Assembly: GCA_016789005.1 (NCBI GenBank)
Contig: JAEURA010000301.1
Location: 1-56,275 of the forward strand
Direction: 5' to 3'
Source: Anaerolineae bacterium
GTDB lineage: Bacteria; Chloroflexota; Anaerolineae; Aggregatilineales; Phototrophicaceae
Length of the DNA: 56,275 bases
Numbering within the stretch: position 1 is the stretch's first letter; every line of letters begins with the position of its first letter. Position numbers and translations under genes: made by a program. Below the pieces are notes generated by a model. That model was not told the origin of the DNA. It was given only the letters and a program-made list of their open reading frames with translations, and searched no databases. Of this stretch, positions 1-8,713 are shown one piece after another.

Positions 1-1579
1 TCCCCAGATGATCCTGTCCCGCGCCGACCACGTAGTTGAAGGCGTCGACGAACTGAGCGAAGGACAGCCCGCCGACGAACAGGATGAAGAAGCCGACCAG
101 CCGCGTGCGGCTGATCGTTGGCGCTTCTTCGCCGAAGTGCCGCGCCAGCAGCCACACGCCGACGGCGAAGATCAGCCCCACCGAAACCGCCGCCCCCCAC
201 CCGAAAGCGTAGGACAGCGCGCCGTTGATCGACTCGGTCAGCACGCCCTTGGTCGGGGACAGGCTGCTCAACAGCAGCGCCAGCGACCCGATCACCAGCA
301 CCATCCCCAGGATGTCCAGCTTGTTGTCGAGCGTCAGACCATCCTGCTCGACCTTGACGCCTTTGCTGGCGCGCGTTTTGGCGGATTTGTCCTTGGCGTC
401 GCTGGCGAAGGGGTTAAGCGCGCGGAAGCGATCCATCAGCGAGATGCTGGCGCCCGATTTGCCCTTCGCCGGCTTCTTGTCGGGGATGGCGGCGCCAGGT
501 CTGGCGGGCGCGCTTGCCCCGCGTGATGCGCCGAAGGAACCGGACGCAGCTCCGCCGCCAGGGGATCCACCGCTGACCGGCGTACCACCGCCGATACCGG
601 GAGTCGGGCGGCTGGGCGCTTCACCGGGCTTCGGCGCGCCGAGGCCCGGCACACGGCTGGCAAGCCCGCCACCCGCCTTATCATCCTTCTTGCCCGCGTC
701 CGGCTTGTCGCCGCCTCTGCCGCCGAAGGGCAGCTTGCTGGTCAGCCCGCCGATCATCCCGCCGATGCCAGCCGCTGCCGTCTTCGAGCCGCCCTTGTCG
801 TCGCGCTTACCGGCATCTTTCCTGTCGTCAGCCCTGCCGCCGCCGATGGGAAGGCTTCCCCTCAGCCCGCCAAGCACGCCGCCGGAGGGTTTGTCGTCTT
901 TTTTGCCCGCATCCCTGCCGGCATCCCTGCCGGCATCTTTCCTGTCATCGGGTTTGCTGCCGAACGCCGGACGGTTACCCGGCGATCCGAAGGAGCCGCC
1001 GCCCGAAGGTCGCTCTTCTCTCTTGTCACGATCTTCGTCCCGGCTGCCCCCACCGCCGAACGCCGGACGATTTCCCGGCGCGCCCCCGCCGGAATGCCGC
1101 TCGTCTCTCTTATCGCGATCCTCGTCCCGGCTGCCCCCGCCGCCGAACGCCGGACGATTTCCCGACGATCCGAGCGAGCCGCCGCCCGAAGATCGCTCTT
1201 CTCTCTTGTCGCGATCTTCGTCTCGGCTGCCCCCGCCGCCGAACGCCGGACGCGATCCTGGCGAGGTCGGCGTAGGAGTCCCCGGACGGTTGGCGAATGG
1301 GCTGGGCTGCGAAGGCGAACTGCCGCCCAACGAAGGACGGTTGAACGGCTGCGCCGTGCTGCCGCCTTCGCCTGAGCCTGGACGCGAGCCGAAGGGATTC
1401 GCCGGGCTGGATCCCCCTTCCGATGCGCCGGGGCGCGAAGGCAGACCCGCCCCACGTACAGACGCCCCACCCGCGCTGAACGGATTGGCGCGCGAGGTCG
1501 AGCCGCTAAGCCCGCCCTCGTCTTCCTCTTCGTCCTTCGGATCGTCGTCTTCTACGTATTCGTCGTCGAATCGACTCAT
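1..1579 (-). CDS. DNA translocase FtsK/SpoIIIE family, N-terminal part (cut by window edge)
   Basis: The frame is open for 526 codons from the ATG at 1579 to base 1, where the window ends. Residues about 415-520 contain hydrophobic segments such as LDILGMVLVIGSLALLLSSL and GWGAAVSVGLIFAVGVWLLA, which fit the four-helix membrane domain of FtsK. The motor and gamma domains would lie outside the window. FtsK pumps chromosomal DNA through the division septum. Residues 1-400 are unusual: an acidic start, then Gly/Ser/Pro/Asp/Lys-rich disordered sequence with three copies of a unit containing RPAFGGGGSRDEDRDKR, and further on repeated DAGRDAGR and KKDDK stretches. An AGGGAT about 9 bases before the ATG may be the ribosome site. 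The long reading frame on the opposite strand is its shadow. The family is likely from the membrane segments; the ATPase cannot be seen. Confidence 0.75.
   Translation of the reverse strand, partial: MSRFDDEYVEDDDPKDEEEDEGGLSGSTSRANPFSAGGASVRGAGLPSRPGASEGGSSPANPFGSRPGSGEGGSTAQPFNRPSLGGSSPSQPSPFANRPGTPTPTSPGSRPAFGGGGSRDEDRDKREERSSGGGSLGSSGNRPAFGGGGSRDEDRDKRDERHSGGGAPGNRPAFGGGGSRDEDRDKREERPSGGGSFGSPGNRPAFGSKPDDRKDAGRDAGRDAGKKDDKPSGGVLGGLRGSLPIGGGRADDRKDAGKRDDKGGSKTAAAGIGGMIGGLTSKLPFGGRGGDKPDAGKKDDKAGGGLASRVPGLGAPKPGEAPSRPTPGIGGGTPVSGGSPGGGAASGSFGASRGASAPARPGAAIPDKKPAKGKSGASISLMDRFRALNPFASDAKDKSAKTRASKGVKVEQDGLTLDNKLDILGMVLVIGSLALLLSSLSPTKGVLTESINGALSYAFGWGAAVSVGLIFAVGVWLLARHFGEEAPTISRTRLVGFFILFVGGLSFAQFVDAFNYVVGAGQDHLG
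970..1255 (-). repeat. In-frame tandem repeats in the FtsK-like linker
   Basis: Three near-identical units of roughly 90-100 bases encode RPAFGGGGSRDEDRDKR followed by EER/DER and a glycine-serine stretch. A fourth, degenerate unit begins NRPAFGSKPDD. Spacing is a multiple of three and the units lie within the coding frame, so they are protein repeats rather than a CRISPR array. Confidence 0.8.
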
Positions 1580-1642
1580 CTGATTGGTATCCCTGATACT
1601 TACCCTACAGCAGGTTGGGGGTCGCCCTGTGACGAGACCATC

Positions 1643-1655
1643 CTACACAGTGTAG
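1643..1655. promoter_or_regulatory. 13-bp palindrome in the divergent FtsK / histidine kinase spacer
   Basis: CTACACAGTGTAG is a perfect palindrome (6-bp arms, one central base) in the 266-bp spacer between two divergent genes. Its form and place suggest an operator for a dimeric regulator, but no regulator is identified. The rest of the spacer (1580-1845) is comparatively AT-rich near 1660-1720, as expected of promoters, with no convincing further element. Confidence 0.3.
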
Positions 1656-1845
1656 CATACCATAGCTTTCGGCAGAAATTGATTAGAATAGAACACACAT
1701 TCTGTTTATGAGAATTTTCAGGACTCATGCCCCGCATCCAGCCATTTCTCATAGAATTCTAGTGGAGATCGACAATCATTGTATCAAATGCGATATGTCG
1801 CACAGCTTACTATCTCGATTTCCTGATCATTTGCAAGGGAGACGA

Positions 1846-4278
1846 ATGGCTCGCCAATTGACAGCGCTGCTGGTGGAAAAGGACAGCGCCGATGCAGCGC
1901 AGGTGATCGAGGCTCTGGAACAGGAAGGTATCTCCGTCATAGCGCGCCAGGTGAGCGACGCCGTCGCCTTCCAGCGGGCGCTCGACGAAGAACTCCCGGA
2001 CGTCATCTTCTCAGAACGCGCCCTGGCTCATTTCGACGCCGTTGGCGCGCTGGCGATTCTGAAGGCGCAGCGTCTGGAAACACCGCTGTTTATCGTCACC
2101 CGCGCCGCCGATGAATCGGCGGCGGCGGACCTGATGCGCAGGGGAGCGGCGGATTTCTTCCTGAAGGACCGGCTTCAGCGCCTCGTCCCGGCGGTGGAAC
2201 GCGAGCTGCGCGCCGGCGTCATACGCGCAGCACATCTCGAGGCGAGGACCGAGCTGAACATCAAGACGCACGCGCTGGATGCGACTTCGCTGGGCGTCAT
2301 GATCTCCGACGCCCGCCTGCCCGATACTCCTGTCGTCTACGTGAATCCTGCATTCACTGACATGACCGGCTATGAGGTGGATGAAATCCTGGGGCAGAAC
2401 CCCCGTCTGCTCCAGAACGGCGCCTTTGACCAGCCCGCCCTGGACGAGATTCGCGCCGCGCTGAGCGAAGGGCGCGAATGCCGCGTGCTGCTGCGCAATT
2501 TCCGCAAGAACCGCGAAGGATTCTGGAATCACCTGCACATCGCGCCGATCCTGGATCGCAGCGGACAGCTGACCCACTTCATTGGAATCGCCGACGACGT
2601 GACCGCGCAGATCACCGCCGAGCAGGAGCTGCGGGCGCTTTATAACGCGACTTCGATGCTGTTCCGGTCACAACGGCTGCACGATCTCTGCCAGCTGGTC
2701 AGCGATTCGGTGGTGCGCGAGTTCAATTACGTAGACTGCGGCATCATGCTGCTGAACGACGAACGCTCCCGGCTGATCCGCCTGCCGCGTTCCGGCGCGT
2801 ACGGGATCGCCCCGACCAACGACCTGTTCGTCAACGGACCGGGGCTGGTTCCCACGGCGGTGCGCACCCGACAGACCGTTTACGCCCCGGATGTCTCGCT
2901 GAATGCCAACTACACCATCGGCAGCCCGCTGACGCAGTCCGAGCTGGTCATCCCGCTGCAAACCGCCAACCGGGTGATCGGCGTGATGGACCTGCAGAGC
3001 AAGGATACCGACGCCTTCAGCGAGCGCGACCGGCGCATCCTGACGGCGTATGCCGAACACGCCTCCGCCGCAATGGAAATCGCCATGCTGGTCGACGAGG
3101 TCAACCGCTACGCGGCGTCGCTGGAATGGCGGGTGGCGCAGCGTACGGTCGAGCTTCAGCACGCCAAGGATCAGGTCGAGGCGATTCTGACCAACACCGG
3201 GGATGGCATCGTCCTGCTGGATGCTTCCGGGATCATCGTCAAGGTCAATCCCGCCTTCGAGCGCCTGACCGGATTCCCGGCAGATCGGGCGTTGGGGCAG
3301 CGTTTCGCCGCCGACTGCTTCTTCTGGGAACCCCACCTTGCCCTGGAGCAGTTCACTCAGGTGATGACGATGGGTGAGCACCGTAGGCAGGAACTCAAGA
3401 CCTGGCGCGCCGATGGTTCGGCGATGGATGCCGATCTGGTCTTCGCACTGGTCCCGGCGGATGAACCGGAAGCACGCATGGTGGTGTGCAGCCTGCGCGA
3501 TGTGACCCTGCAGAAGCAGCTGGAAGCTAACCTGCGCGAATCGCTGGACCAGGCGAAAGCGCTGACCGACATGCGCACCAAGTTCATTTCGATGGTCTCG
3601 CATGAATTTCGCACCCCCCTGGCGGTGATCCAGACTTCGGCGGAGCTGCTGCACACCTACGCCGACCGGCTCAACCCCGAACAGCGGATGGACAAGCTGG
3701 AAAACATCAGGATGCAGGTGCGCCATCTGACGCAGATCGCCGACGGCGTGGTCATGATGGGACGGTCCGACACTGTAGGCATGCGCTATTCGCCCCGGAA
3801 GGTAGACGTCATTGCCTTCTGTCGGGGCGTCAGCGAGAGTTTGCAGACCTTCGCACATCCAGGACACGAGATCGTCTTCGCTGCCCAGGGCTGTGAAGAC
3901 CAGGTGGAGGCAGACGAGAACCTGCTGACGCACATCCTGCACAATCTGCTGTCGAACGCCATCAAGTATTCGCCCGGCGGCGGCGAGATTCGCGTCGAAC
4001 TGGACTGCCAGAACGATCACCTTCACCTTACGGTCAGCGATCAGGGTATCGGCATCCCGGAGAGGGATCGGCATCGCCTGTTCGAGATGTTCCACCGCGC
4101 CGGCAACGTCGGCAGCATCGCCGGCACGGGTTTGGGGCTGGCGGTGGTCAAGCACGCCGTCAGCACCTACGGCGGCAAGATCAGCTTCACCAGCCAGGAA
4201 GGCAGGGGCACACGCTTCAACGTCTGGCTGCCCGTCGCACAGTCGGGCAATCGTGCGGAGTCCGTCATAGATAGTTGA
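1846..4278 (+). CDS. Multi-sensor histidine kinase (degenerate receiver-PAS/LOV-like-GAF-PAS-HisKA-HATPase)
   Basis: 810 residues from the ATG at 1846, chosen because GGGAGACGA sits just before it and the receiver fold begins at once; an upstream in-frame start at 1708 would add 46 unlikely residues. Order: receiver-like domain 5-120, LOV-like PAS about 130-260, GAF about 265-430, coiled coil, PAS about 445-560, HisKA with phospho-acceptor His586 in SHEFRTPL, then an ATPase domain with N box NLLSNAIKYSP, G1 DQGIGIPERD and G2 GTGLGLAVVK. No membrane segment is visible, so it is a cytosolic sensor. In the receiver the usual phospho-Asp position reads DVIFSE, placing Glu57 where Asp is expected. 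In the PAS domain the photoactive LOV motif GXNCRFLQ reads GQNPRLLQ, so no flavin adduct can form. No cognate regulator lies next to it. Confidence 0.9.
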   Translation: MARQLTALLVEKDSADAAQVIEALEQEGISVIARQVSDAVAFQRALDEELPDVIFSERALAHFDAVGALAILKAQRLETPLFIVTRAADESAAADLMRRGAADFFLKDRLQRLVPAVERELRAGVIRAAHLEARTELNIKTHALDATSLGVMISDARLPDTPVVYVNPAFTDMTGYEVDEILGQNPRLLQNGAFDQPALDEIRAALSEGRECRVLLRNFRKNREGFWNHLHIAPILDRSGQLTHFIGIADDVTAQITAEQELRALYNATSMLFRSQRLHDLCQLVSDSVVREFNYVDCGIMLLNDERSRLIRLPRSGAYGIAPTNDLFVNGPGLVPTAVRTRQTVYAPDVSLNANYTIGSPLTQSELVIPLQTANRVIGVMDLQSKDTDAFSERDRRILTAYAEHASAAMEIAMLVDEVNRYAASLEWRVAQRTVELQHAKDQVEAILTNTGDGIVLLDASGIIVKVNPAFERLTGFPADRALGQRFAADCFFWEPHLALEQFTQVMTMGEHRRQELKTWRADGSAMDADLVFALVPADEPEARMVVCSLRDVTLQKQLEANLRESLDQAKALTDMRTKFISMVSHEFRTPLAVIQTSAELLHTYADRLNPEQRMDKLENIRMQVRHLTQIADGVVMMGRSDTVGMRYSPRKVDVIAFCRGVSESLQTFAHPGHEIVFAAQGCEDQVEADENLLTHILHNLLSNAIKYSPGGGEIRVELDCQNDHLHLTVSDQGIGIPERDRHRLFEMFHRAGNVGSIAGTGLGLAVVKHAVSTYGGKISFTSQEGRGTRFNVWLPVAQSGNRAESVIDS

Positions 4279-4328
4279 AGCGTCATGGGTTAAGATGCTG
4301 GCGGAACTTCGTACGAGGAACGAGCAGC

Positions 4329-5297
4329 ATGACTCACGCGCTCATCACCGGCGGGGCGGGCTTCATCGGCAGCCACCTCGCCGAAACCCTGTTGGAAAAC
4401 GGCTACACTGTGACGGTCATCGACAACCTCAGCACGGGCAGCATCCGCAATCTGAAACGCATCGATCAGCATCCTCAGTTTCGCTGCGCCATCGAAGATA
4501 TTCGCAACATCCACGTCATGGACCGCATCGTCAGCGAATGCGATGTGATCTTCCACATGGCGGCGGCGGTGGGCGTGCAGCGGATCATCAGCGAGCCGAT
4601 CGAGACCATCGAGACCAACATCGGCGGCACGGAAGTCGTTTTGAAGACGGCGCGCCGCTACCGCAAGCGGGTGATGATCGCCTCGACCAGCGAGGTCTAC
4701 GGCAAGGGCGTCAAATTCCCATTCGAAGAGGACGATGATTCGCTGCTCGGTCCGACGACGCGCAGCCGCTGGAGCTACGCCGCCTCCAAAGCCATCGATG
4801 AATTCCTGGGATTGGCGTATTTCCGCGAAGTCGGGCTGCCAGTGACCATCTTCCGGCTGTTCAACACCATTGGTCCGCGCCAGAGCGGGCAGTACGGCAT
4901 GGTCGTGCCGCGCTTCGTCCAATGGGCGATGAAGGGAGAGCCGATCCGCGTTTATGGCGACGGCAGGCAGCAGCGCTGTTTCTGCAACGTCCACGACGTG
5001 GTCCAGGCGATCTACCGGCTGTCGCTGTCCAGCGAGGCAGCGGGGCAGGTGTTCAACATCGGCAGCAGCGAAGAGGTGACGATCTACCAGCTGGCGGAGC
5101 GCGTCCGCGAGCGCGCCCACAGCCAGTCGCTAATCCATCTCGTGCCGTACGAGGAAGCCTACGAAGTGGGTTTCGAGGATTTTCTGCGCAGAGTGCCGTC
5201 TTTGGATAGAATAAAGCGTGTCATCGGATGGCAGCCGACTACACCGCTCGATATGACCATCGACCAGATCATCGCCTATCACCGCGAGGAGAAGTGA
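4329..5297 (+). CDS. NAD-dependent sugar-nucleotide epimerase/dehydratase (extended SDR)
   Basis: 322 residues. The start at 4329 (MTHALITGGAGFIGSHL) puts the Rossmann motif GGAGFIGS at the N-terminus, as is normal; an in-frame start at 4275 overlaps the kinase gene and adds 18 residues without family support. The catalytic triad is visible as STSEVYG (Ser/Thr region) and the YxxxK motif in SYAASK. The closest groups are UDP-glucose 4-epimerase and dTDP-glucose/UDP-glucuronate-type enzymes that act on nucleotide sugars in the cytosol for surface polysaccharide synthesis; the exact substrate cannot be read. It lies 50 bases after the kinase and 4 bases before a pentapeptide-repeat gene, so the three may be co-transcribed. 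Confidence 0.9.
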   Translation: MTHALITGGAGFIGSHLAETLLENGYTVTVIDNLSTGSIRNLKRIDQHPQFRCAIEDIRNIHVMDRIVSECDVIFHMAAAVGVQRIISEPIETIETNIGGTEVVLKTARRYRKRVMIASTSEVYGKGVKFPFEEDDDSLLGPTTRSRWSYAASKAIDEFLGLAYFREVGLPVTIFRLFNTIGPRQSGQYGMVVPRFVQWAMKGEPIRVYGDGRQQRCFCNVHDVVQAIYRLSLSSEAAGQVFNIGSSEEVTIYQLAERVRERAHSQSLIHLVPYEEAYEVGFEDFLRRVPSLDRIKRVIGWQPTTPLDMTIDQIIAYHREEK

Positions 5298-5301
5298 GCC
5301 T

Positions 5302-5751
5302 ATGGCAGCAGAAATCACCCGTAAGGAACTGATCTTGGCGCTCGTCCCTGCCGGAGCCACGCCGCGACTGGCGGGGGTGGATTTGAGCGTCCTCAACCTG
5401 ACTCGTCTCGACCTGAACGGCGCCAACATGCGGGGCTGCAACCTGCAAGCCGCCACCCTGCGCGAGGGGATCCTGCGCGGCGTGAACCTGTCCTACGCCA
5501 ACATGATCACCGTCAACGGCGTCGGCGTGGATCTGGATGCCGCCAACCTGACCGGCGTCAACCTGAGCAGCAGCAACCTTCAGAGTGCGCGCCTGACCAA
5601 CGCCAACCTGACCAACGCCACCATCAACGGCGTGAATCTGCTCGGCGCGACGATGAAGGGCGCAATCGTCAACGGGCTGAAGTTCGACGAGAACACCACC
5701 TGGCCCGACGGCAAGAAGGGCAGCCAGAGCAACCCGGCGAACTATATCTAG
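5302..5751 (+). CDS. Pentapeptide-repeat protein
   Basis: 149 residues. From about residue 25 the chain follows the A(N/D)Lxx pattern with many Asn and Leu at fixed spacing (for example LDLNGANMRGCNLQAATL, LTNANLTNATINGVNLLGA), which predicts a right-handed quadrilateral beta-helix of about 18-20 pentapeptides. The ribosome site GAGGAGAAG lies in the tail of the epimerase gene 4 bases upstream, pointing to translational coupling. There is no signal peptide or membrane segment. Some relatives mimic DNA and protect gyrase; most have no known role, and nothing here tells which. Confidence 0.85.
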   Translation: MAAEITRKELILALVPAGATPRLAGVDLSVLNLTRLDLNGANMRGCNLQAATLREGILRGVNLSYANMITVNGVGVDLDAANLTGVNLSSSNLQSARLTNANLTNATINGVNLLGATMKGAIVNGLKFDENTTWPDGKKGSQSNPANYI

Positions 5752-5818
5752 GACGGACTGAGGGATGAGGGGTGAGGGGTGAGGAAAAGCGTTGATCGAA
5801 CGTATTTTCTCAGTCTTC

Positions 5819-5953
5819 AGAGGCTGGCTGATAATTGCCCTTGGTAGGGGCGCGTCGCGACGCGCCCGCCGTAACCGTGACGATTTTTCAGACAGTGCGG
5901 GCGGCTCGCGAGCCGCCCCTACAAGAGCGTTGATGAATTATCAGATACGCTCT
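5819..5953. repeat. 135-bp MITE-like element, copy 1
   Basis: The ends are imperfect inverted repeats: the left end runs AGAGGCTGGCTGATAATT and the right end, read on the minus strand, runs AGAGCGTATCTGATAATT. Inside lie two GC-rich hairpins (a GGCGCGTCGCGACGCGCC core at about 5849-5866 and GGCGGCTCGCGAGCCGCC at about 5900-5917). A second copy of the same length lies at 25242-25376. It encodes nothing. The form fits a small non-autonomous mobile element or REP-like repeat. Confidence 0.75.
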
Positions 5954-5999
5954 GAAGTGATCTTCTGATTCCTGTGCGCTGCTCATGAAAGGTGTCCCC

Positions 6000-7370
6000 A
6001 TGCGCGATCTACTCCGTGAAACCGCCGACCGTGCAGCGCGCTACCTGGACGGCTTCGGGACGCGCCGCATCGCGCCCGACCTGGAAGCCGTCGGCGCGCT
6101 GGAGCGCTTCCGCGAACCTCTGCCGGAAGCGCCATCCGACCCCGCCGAGACGCTGCGCCTGCTGGACGAGATCGGCTCACCCGCCACGACGTTGATGGGC
6201 AGCGGGCGCTATTTCGGCTTCGTCATCGGCAGCAAGCTGCCCGCCGCGCTGGCTTCCAACTGGCTGGCGACCGCCTGGGATAACAGCGGCTCCTACTGGC
6301 GGGTCTCGCCCGCGCCGGTCATGATCGAAAACGTGGCGCTGGGCTGGCTGCTCGACGTGCTGGGCTTGCCGGCGGACTGCGGCGGATCGTTCGTGACCGG
6401 GGCGACGATGGCGAACCTGACCGGAATCGCCGCCGGGCGTCACGTCGTCCTCAGGCGCGCCGGCTGGGATGTCGAGGCGGACGGGCTGTTCGGCGCGCCG
6501 CCGATCACGGTGGTGGTCGGCGAAGAGGTTCACCCGACGCTGGTCAAGTCGCTCGGTCTGCTCGGTCTGGGGCGCAACCGCGTGGTGCGCGTGCCCGTCG
6601 ATGACCAGGGGCGGATGCGCGCCGACGCCTTTCCCCGGCTGGCCGCTCCGGCAATCGTCTGCCTTCAGGCGGGCAACGTGAACACCGGAGCCTTTGACCC
6701 CGCCGCCGAGATCATCCCGCAGGCGCGGGAGGCTGGCGCGTGGGTCCACGTTGACGGCGCGTTCGGGCTGTGGGCGGCGGCAGCGCCGGCGCGCGCGCAT
6801 CTGATGCGAGGCTACGAAGCGGCGGATTCGTGGGCGACCGACGCGCACAAGTGGCTGAACGTCCCCTACGACAGCGGTCTCACCTTCACGCGCGACACCG
6901 AAGCGCTGCGCGCCGCCATGTCGATCACGGCGGCGTATCTGCCGGCAGGTGACCAGCGCGAGCCGGCGCATTACACGCCGGAACTTTCGCGGCGGGCGCG
7001 CGGCATCGATGTGTGGGCAGCGCTGCGCTCACTGGGGCGCTCCGGCGTCGCCGATCTGGTCGAACGCTGCTGCCGCTACGCCACCCGCTTCGCCGACGAA
7101 CTGCGCGCCGCCGGTTATGAGATCCTCAACGAGGTGGTGATCAACCAGGTGCTCGTCTCATTCGGTGACCCGGAGACGACCAACCGCGTCATCCAGGCGA
7201 TTCAGCAGGAGGGGACCTGCTGGGCGGGCGGGACGGTCTGGCAGGGGCGGACCGCCATGCGCATCAGCGTGTCTTCCTGGGAGACCACCGAAGAAGATGT
7301 CGAGCGCAGCCTGGAGGCGATCCTGCGCATTGCCGGAGAAGTGCGCGCCGGTCAGAGCGTCGAGCGATGA
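6000..7370 (+). CDS. PLP-dependent decarboxylase (aromatic-L-amino-acid/glutamate decarboxylase superfamily)
   Basis: 456 residues. The ATG at 6000 is preferred because AAAGGTG lies 6 bases upstream; an in-frame ATG at 5985 precedes that ribosome site. It is a fold-type I PLP enzyme: the cofactor lysine is in DAHKWLN (Lys284), the aspartate contacting the pyridine nitrogen is in HVDGAFG, and GGSFVTGATMANLTG is the phosphate-side glycine loop. Length and motifs match group II decarboxylases that remove CO2 from aromatic amino acids or related substrates; the substrate is not readable. It stands alone, flanked by a repeat upstream and repeat-bearing DNA downstream. Confidence 0.88.
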   Translation: MRDLLRETADRAARYLDGFGTRRIAPDLEAVGALERFREPLPEAPSDPAETLRLLDEIGSPATTLMGSGRYFGFVIGSKLPAALASNWLATAWDNSGSYWRVSPAPVMIENVALGWLLDVLGLPADCGGSFVTGATMANLTGIAAGRHVVLRRAGWDVEADGLFGAPPITVVVGEEVHPTLVKSLGLLGLGRNRVVRVPVDDQGRMRADAFPRLAAPAIVCLQAGNVNTGAFDPAAEIIPQAREAGAWVHVDGAFGLWAAAAPARAHLMRGYEAADSWATDAHKWLNVPYDSGLTFTRDTEALRAAMSITAAYLPAGDQREPAHYTPELSRRARGIDVWAALRSLGRSGVADLVERCCRYATRFADELRAAGYEILNEVVINQVLVSFGDPETTNRVIQAIQQEGTCWAGGTVWQGRTAMRISVSSWETTEEDVERSLEAILRIAGEVRAGQSVER

Positions 7371-7415
7371 ATTGAGTTTCAGTGAATCACGAAAGTGCGT
7401 CCCCACCCCTATATC

Positions 7416-7502
7416 CTCTCCCCGTTGCATGGAGAGAGGATTTTCCTGACCCGTTGTGCGCCCCTTCTCCACTGCGTGGAGAGGAGGTTGGGGGTGAGGA
7501 TG
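7416..7502 (+). repeat. Intergenic hairpin repeat, copy A
   Basis: In the 220-base gap after the decarboxylase lies CCTCTCC..GGAGAGAGG, then TTTCCTGACCCGTTGTGCGC, then a second inverted pair ending GTTGGGGGTGAGGATG. The same sequence occurs in reverse orientation at 25068-25146. It has no coding capacity; a bacterial interspersed repeat. Confidence 0.7.
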
Positions 7503-7590
7503 TTGAACCCCGTGACCGCCTGAGTCTCTCCCTCATCCCTCATCCCTCATTCCTCATCCCTTCTTTCAAATCGAGACGGAGGCAGATGCC

Positions 7591-8649
7591 ATGTTCGCAG
7601 CACACGGTTTTTCACGCACAGCGCGCTGGCTGGTGGTGAGCGCAAGCATCATCATCGTGATCGCCGGCATGCGCGCCTTCTCCGAACAGTTGAGCGCCTT
7701 CCTGATGGCGGCGCTGATCGCCATGCTGTGCGCGCCACTTCAGGCGCGCTTACAGCGGCGCGGGCTTTCGGCGGGCTTGTCACTGACCCTGGTGCTGGCG
7801 CTGATCATCGTGCTGGGCGTGGCGCTGGTGGCGTTCATCGGCATCTCGACCAATCAGCTGATCCGCAAACTGCCCGACTATCAGGATCAGCTTCATCAGA
7901 TGGAAGCCACCGTCTGGGCGCAGCTCGACCAGTTCGGGCTGTCCGAACAGACGGTCGCGGCAGTCGAGTCCATCGATTTGCAGTCGCTCTTCCCGTTCGT
8001 CTCGGGACTGCTGCGGGCGACGGTCGATTCGCTGGGCAGTGTGCTGCTGGTCTTCCTGATCGTGCTGTACATGCTGATCGACGCGCCGCACATCCCCGGA
8101 CGGCTGCGGGCGGTGCTGGATTCCGAAAGCCGCTGGCTGGAACGCGCCGGGACGTTTATCGCCAGTGTGCAGCGCTACATGATTCTGAAGACGGTGTTCG
8201 GCGTGATCATCGCGGCGATTCAGACGGTCGTCATGGTGATCATGGGCGTGGACTTCGCGGTTCAGTGGGGCGTGCTGGCGGTCATCGCCAACTACATCCC
8301 GAATATCGGCTTCGTCCTGGGGGTGATCCCCCCGGTGGCGGTGACGCTGCTGGAGAAGGGTCCGGCGATGGCGGTGCTGCTGCTGGTCGTCTACAGCGCC
8401 ATCAATAACATCATCGAGAATTGGGTCGCGCCGCGCTTCATGGCGGAAGAACTGGGCATTTCCAGCCTATTCATCTTCCTCTCGTTGATCTTCTGGACGT
8501 GGGTGCTGGGGGCGGCGGGGGCGCTGCTGGCGGTCCCGCTCACCCTGCTGGTGAAGATCATGCTGCTGGAAGCCGAACAGGGGGCGCGTGGGCTGGTCGC
8601 GCTGATCAGCGAGGGCAAGCCGGAAGCCGCCCCTGCGCCGGAAGCGTGA
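7591..8649 (+). CDS. AI-2E family transporter (UPF0118-type permease)
   Basis: 352 residues. A GGAGG motif 8-10 bases before the ATG at 7591 sets the start. The protein has about seven or eight strongly hydrophobic helices with the family layout: two pairs at the N-terminus, a soluble segment (about 85-145) and a C-terminal bundle. The conserved region QWGVLAVIANYIPNIGFVLG and the ENWVAPRFMAEELGISSL segment are typical of this family. Members are inner-membrane exporters named after autoinducer-2 export, but others move Na+/H+ or unknown solutes, so substrate assignment is unsafe. It is followed 64 bases later by a small Cys/His protein gene. Confidence 0.88.
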   Translation: MFAAHGFSRTARWLVVSASIIIVIAGMRAFSEQLSAFLMAALIAMLCAPLQARLQRRGLSAGLSLTLVLALIIVLGVALVAFIGISTNQLIRKLPDYQDQLHQMEATVWAQLDQFGLSEQTVAAVESIDLQSLFPFVSGLLRATVDSLGSVLLVFLIVLYMLIDAPHIPGRLRAVLDSESRWLERAGTFIASVQRYMILKTVFGVIIAAIQTVVMVIMGVDFAVQWGVLAVIANYIPNIGFVLGVIPPVAVTLLEKGPAMAVLLLVVYSAINNIIENWVAPRFMAEELGISSLFIFLSLIFWTWVLGAAGALLAVPLTLLVKIMLLEAEQGARGLVALISEGKPEAAPAPEA

Positions 8650-8713
8650 CGCCGCCGGGCTGCGCTGTGGTACGATCAGGCGCAGGCAGGCATGACGGCG
8701 AAAGAGGGCGGCA

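Noticed and set aside
970..1255. Possible CRISPR-like repeat array
   Set aside because: The units are in frame, contiguous with coding sequence and have no unique spacers; they are protein repeats.
225..1583. Long plus-strand reading frame, 452 codons, Pro/Ser/Leu-rich
   Set aside because: It is the antisense shadow of the FtsK-like gene; low complexity, no domain, no signal, while the minus-strand frame shows membrane helices and protein repeats.
5849..5917. GC hairpins considered as rho-independent terminators of the pentapeptide gene
   Set aside because: They are internal parts of the repeated 135-bp element and are not followed by a T-run, so the mobile-repeat explanation is better.
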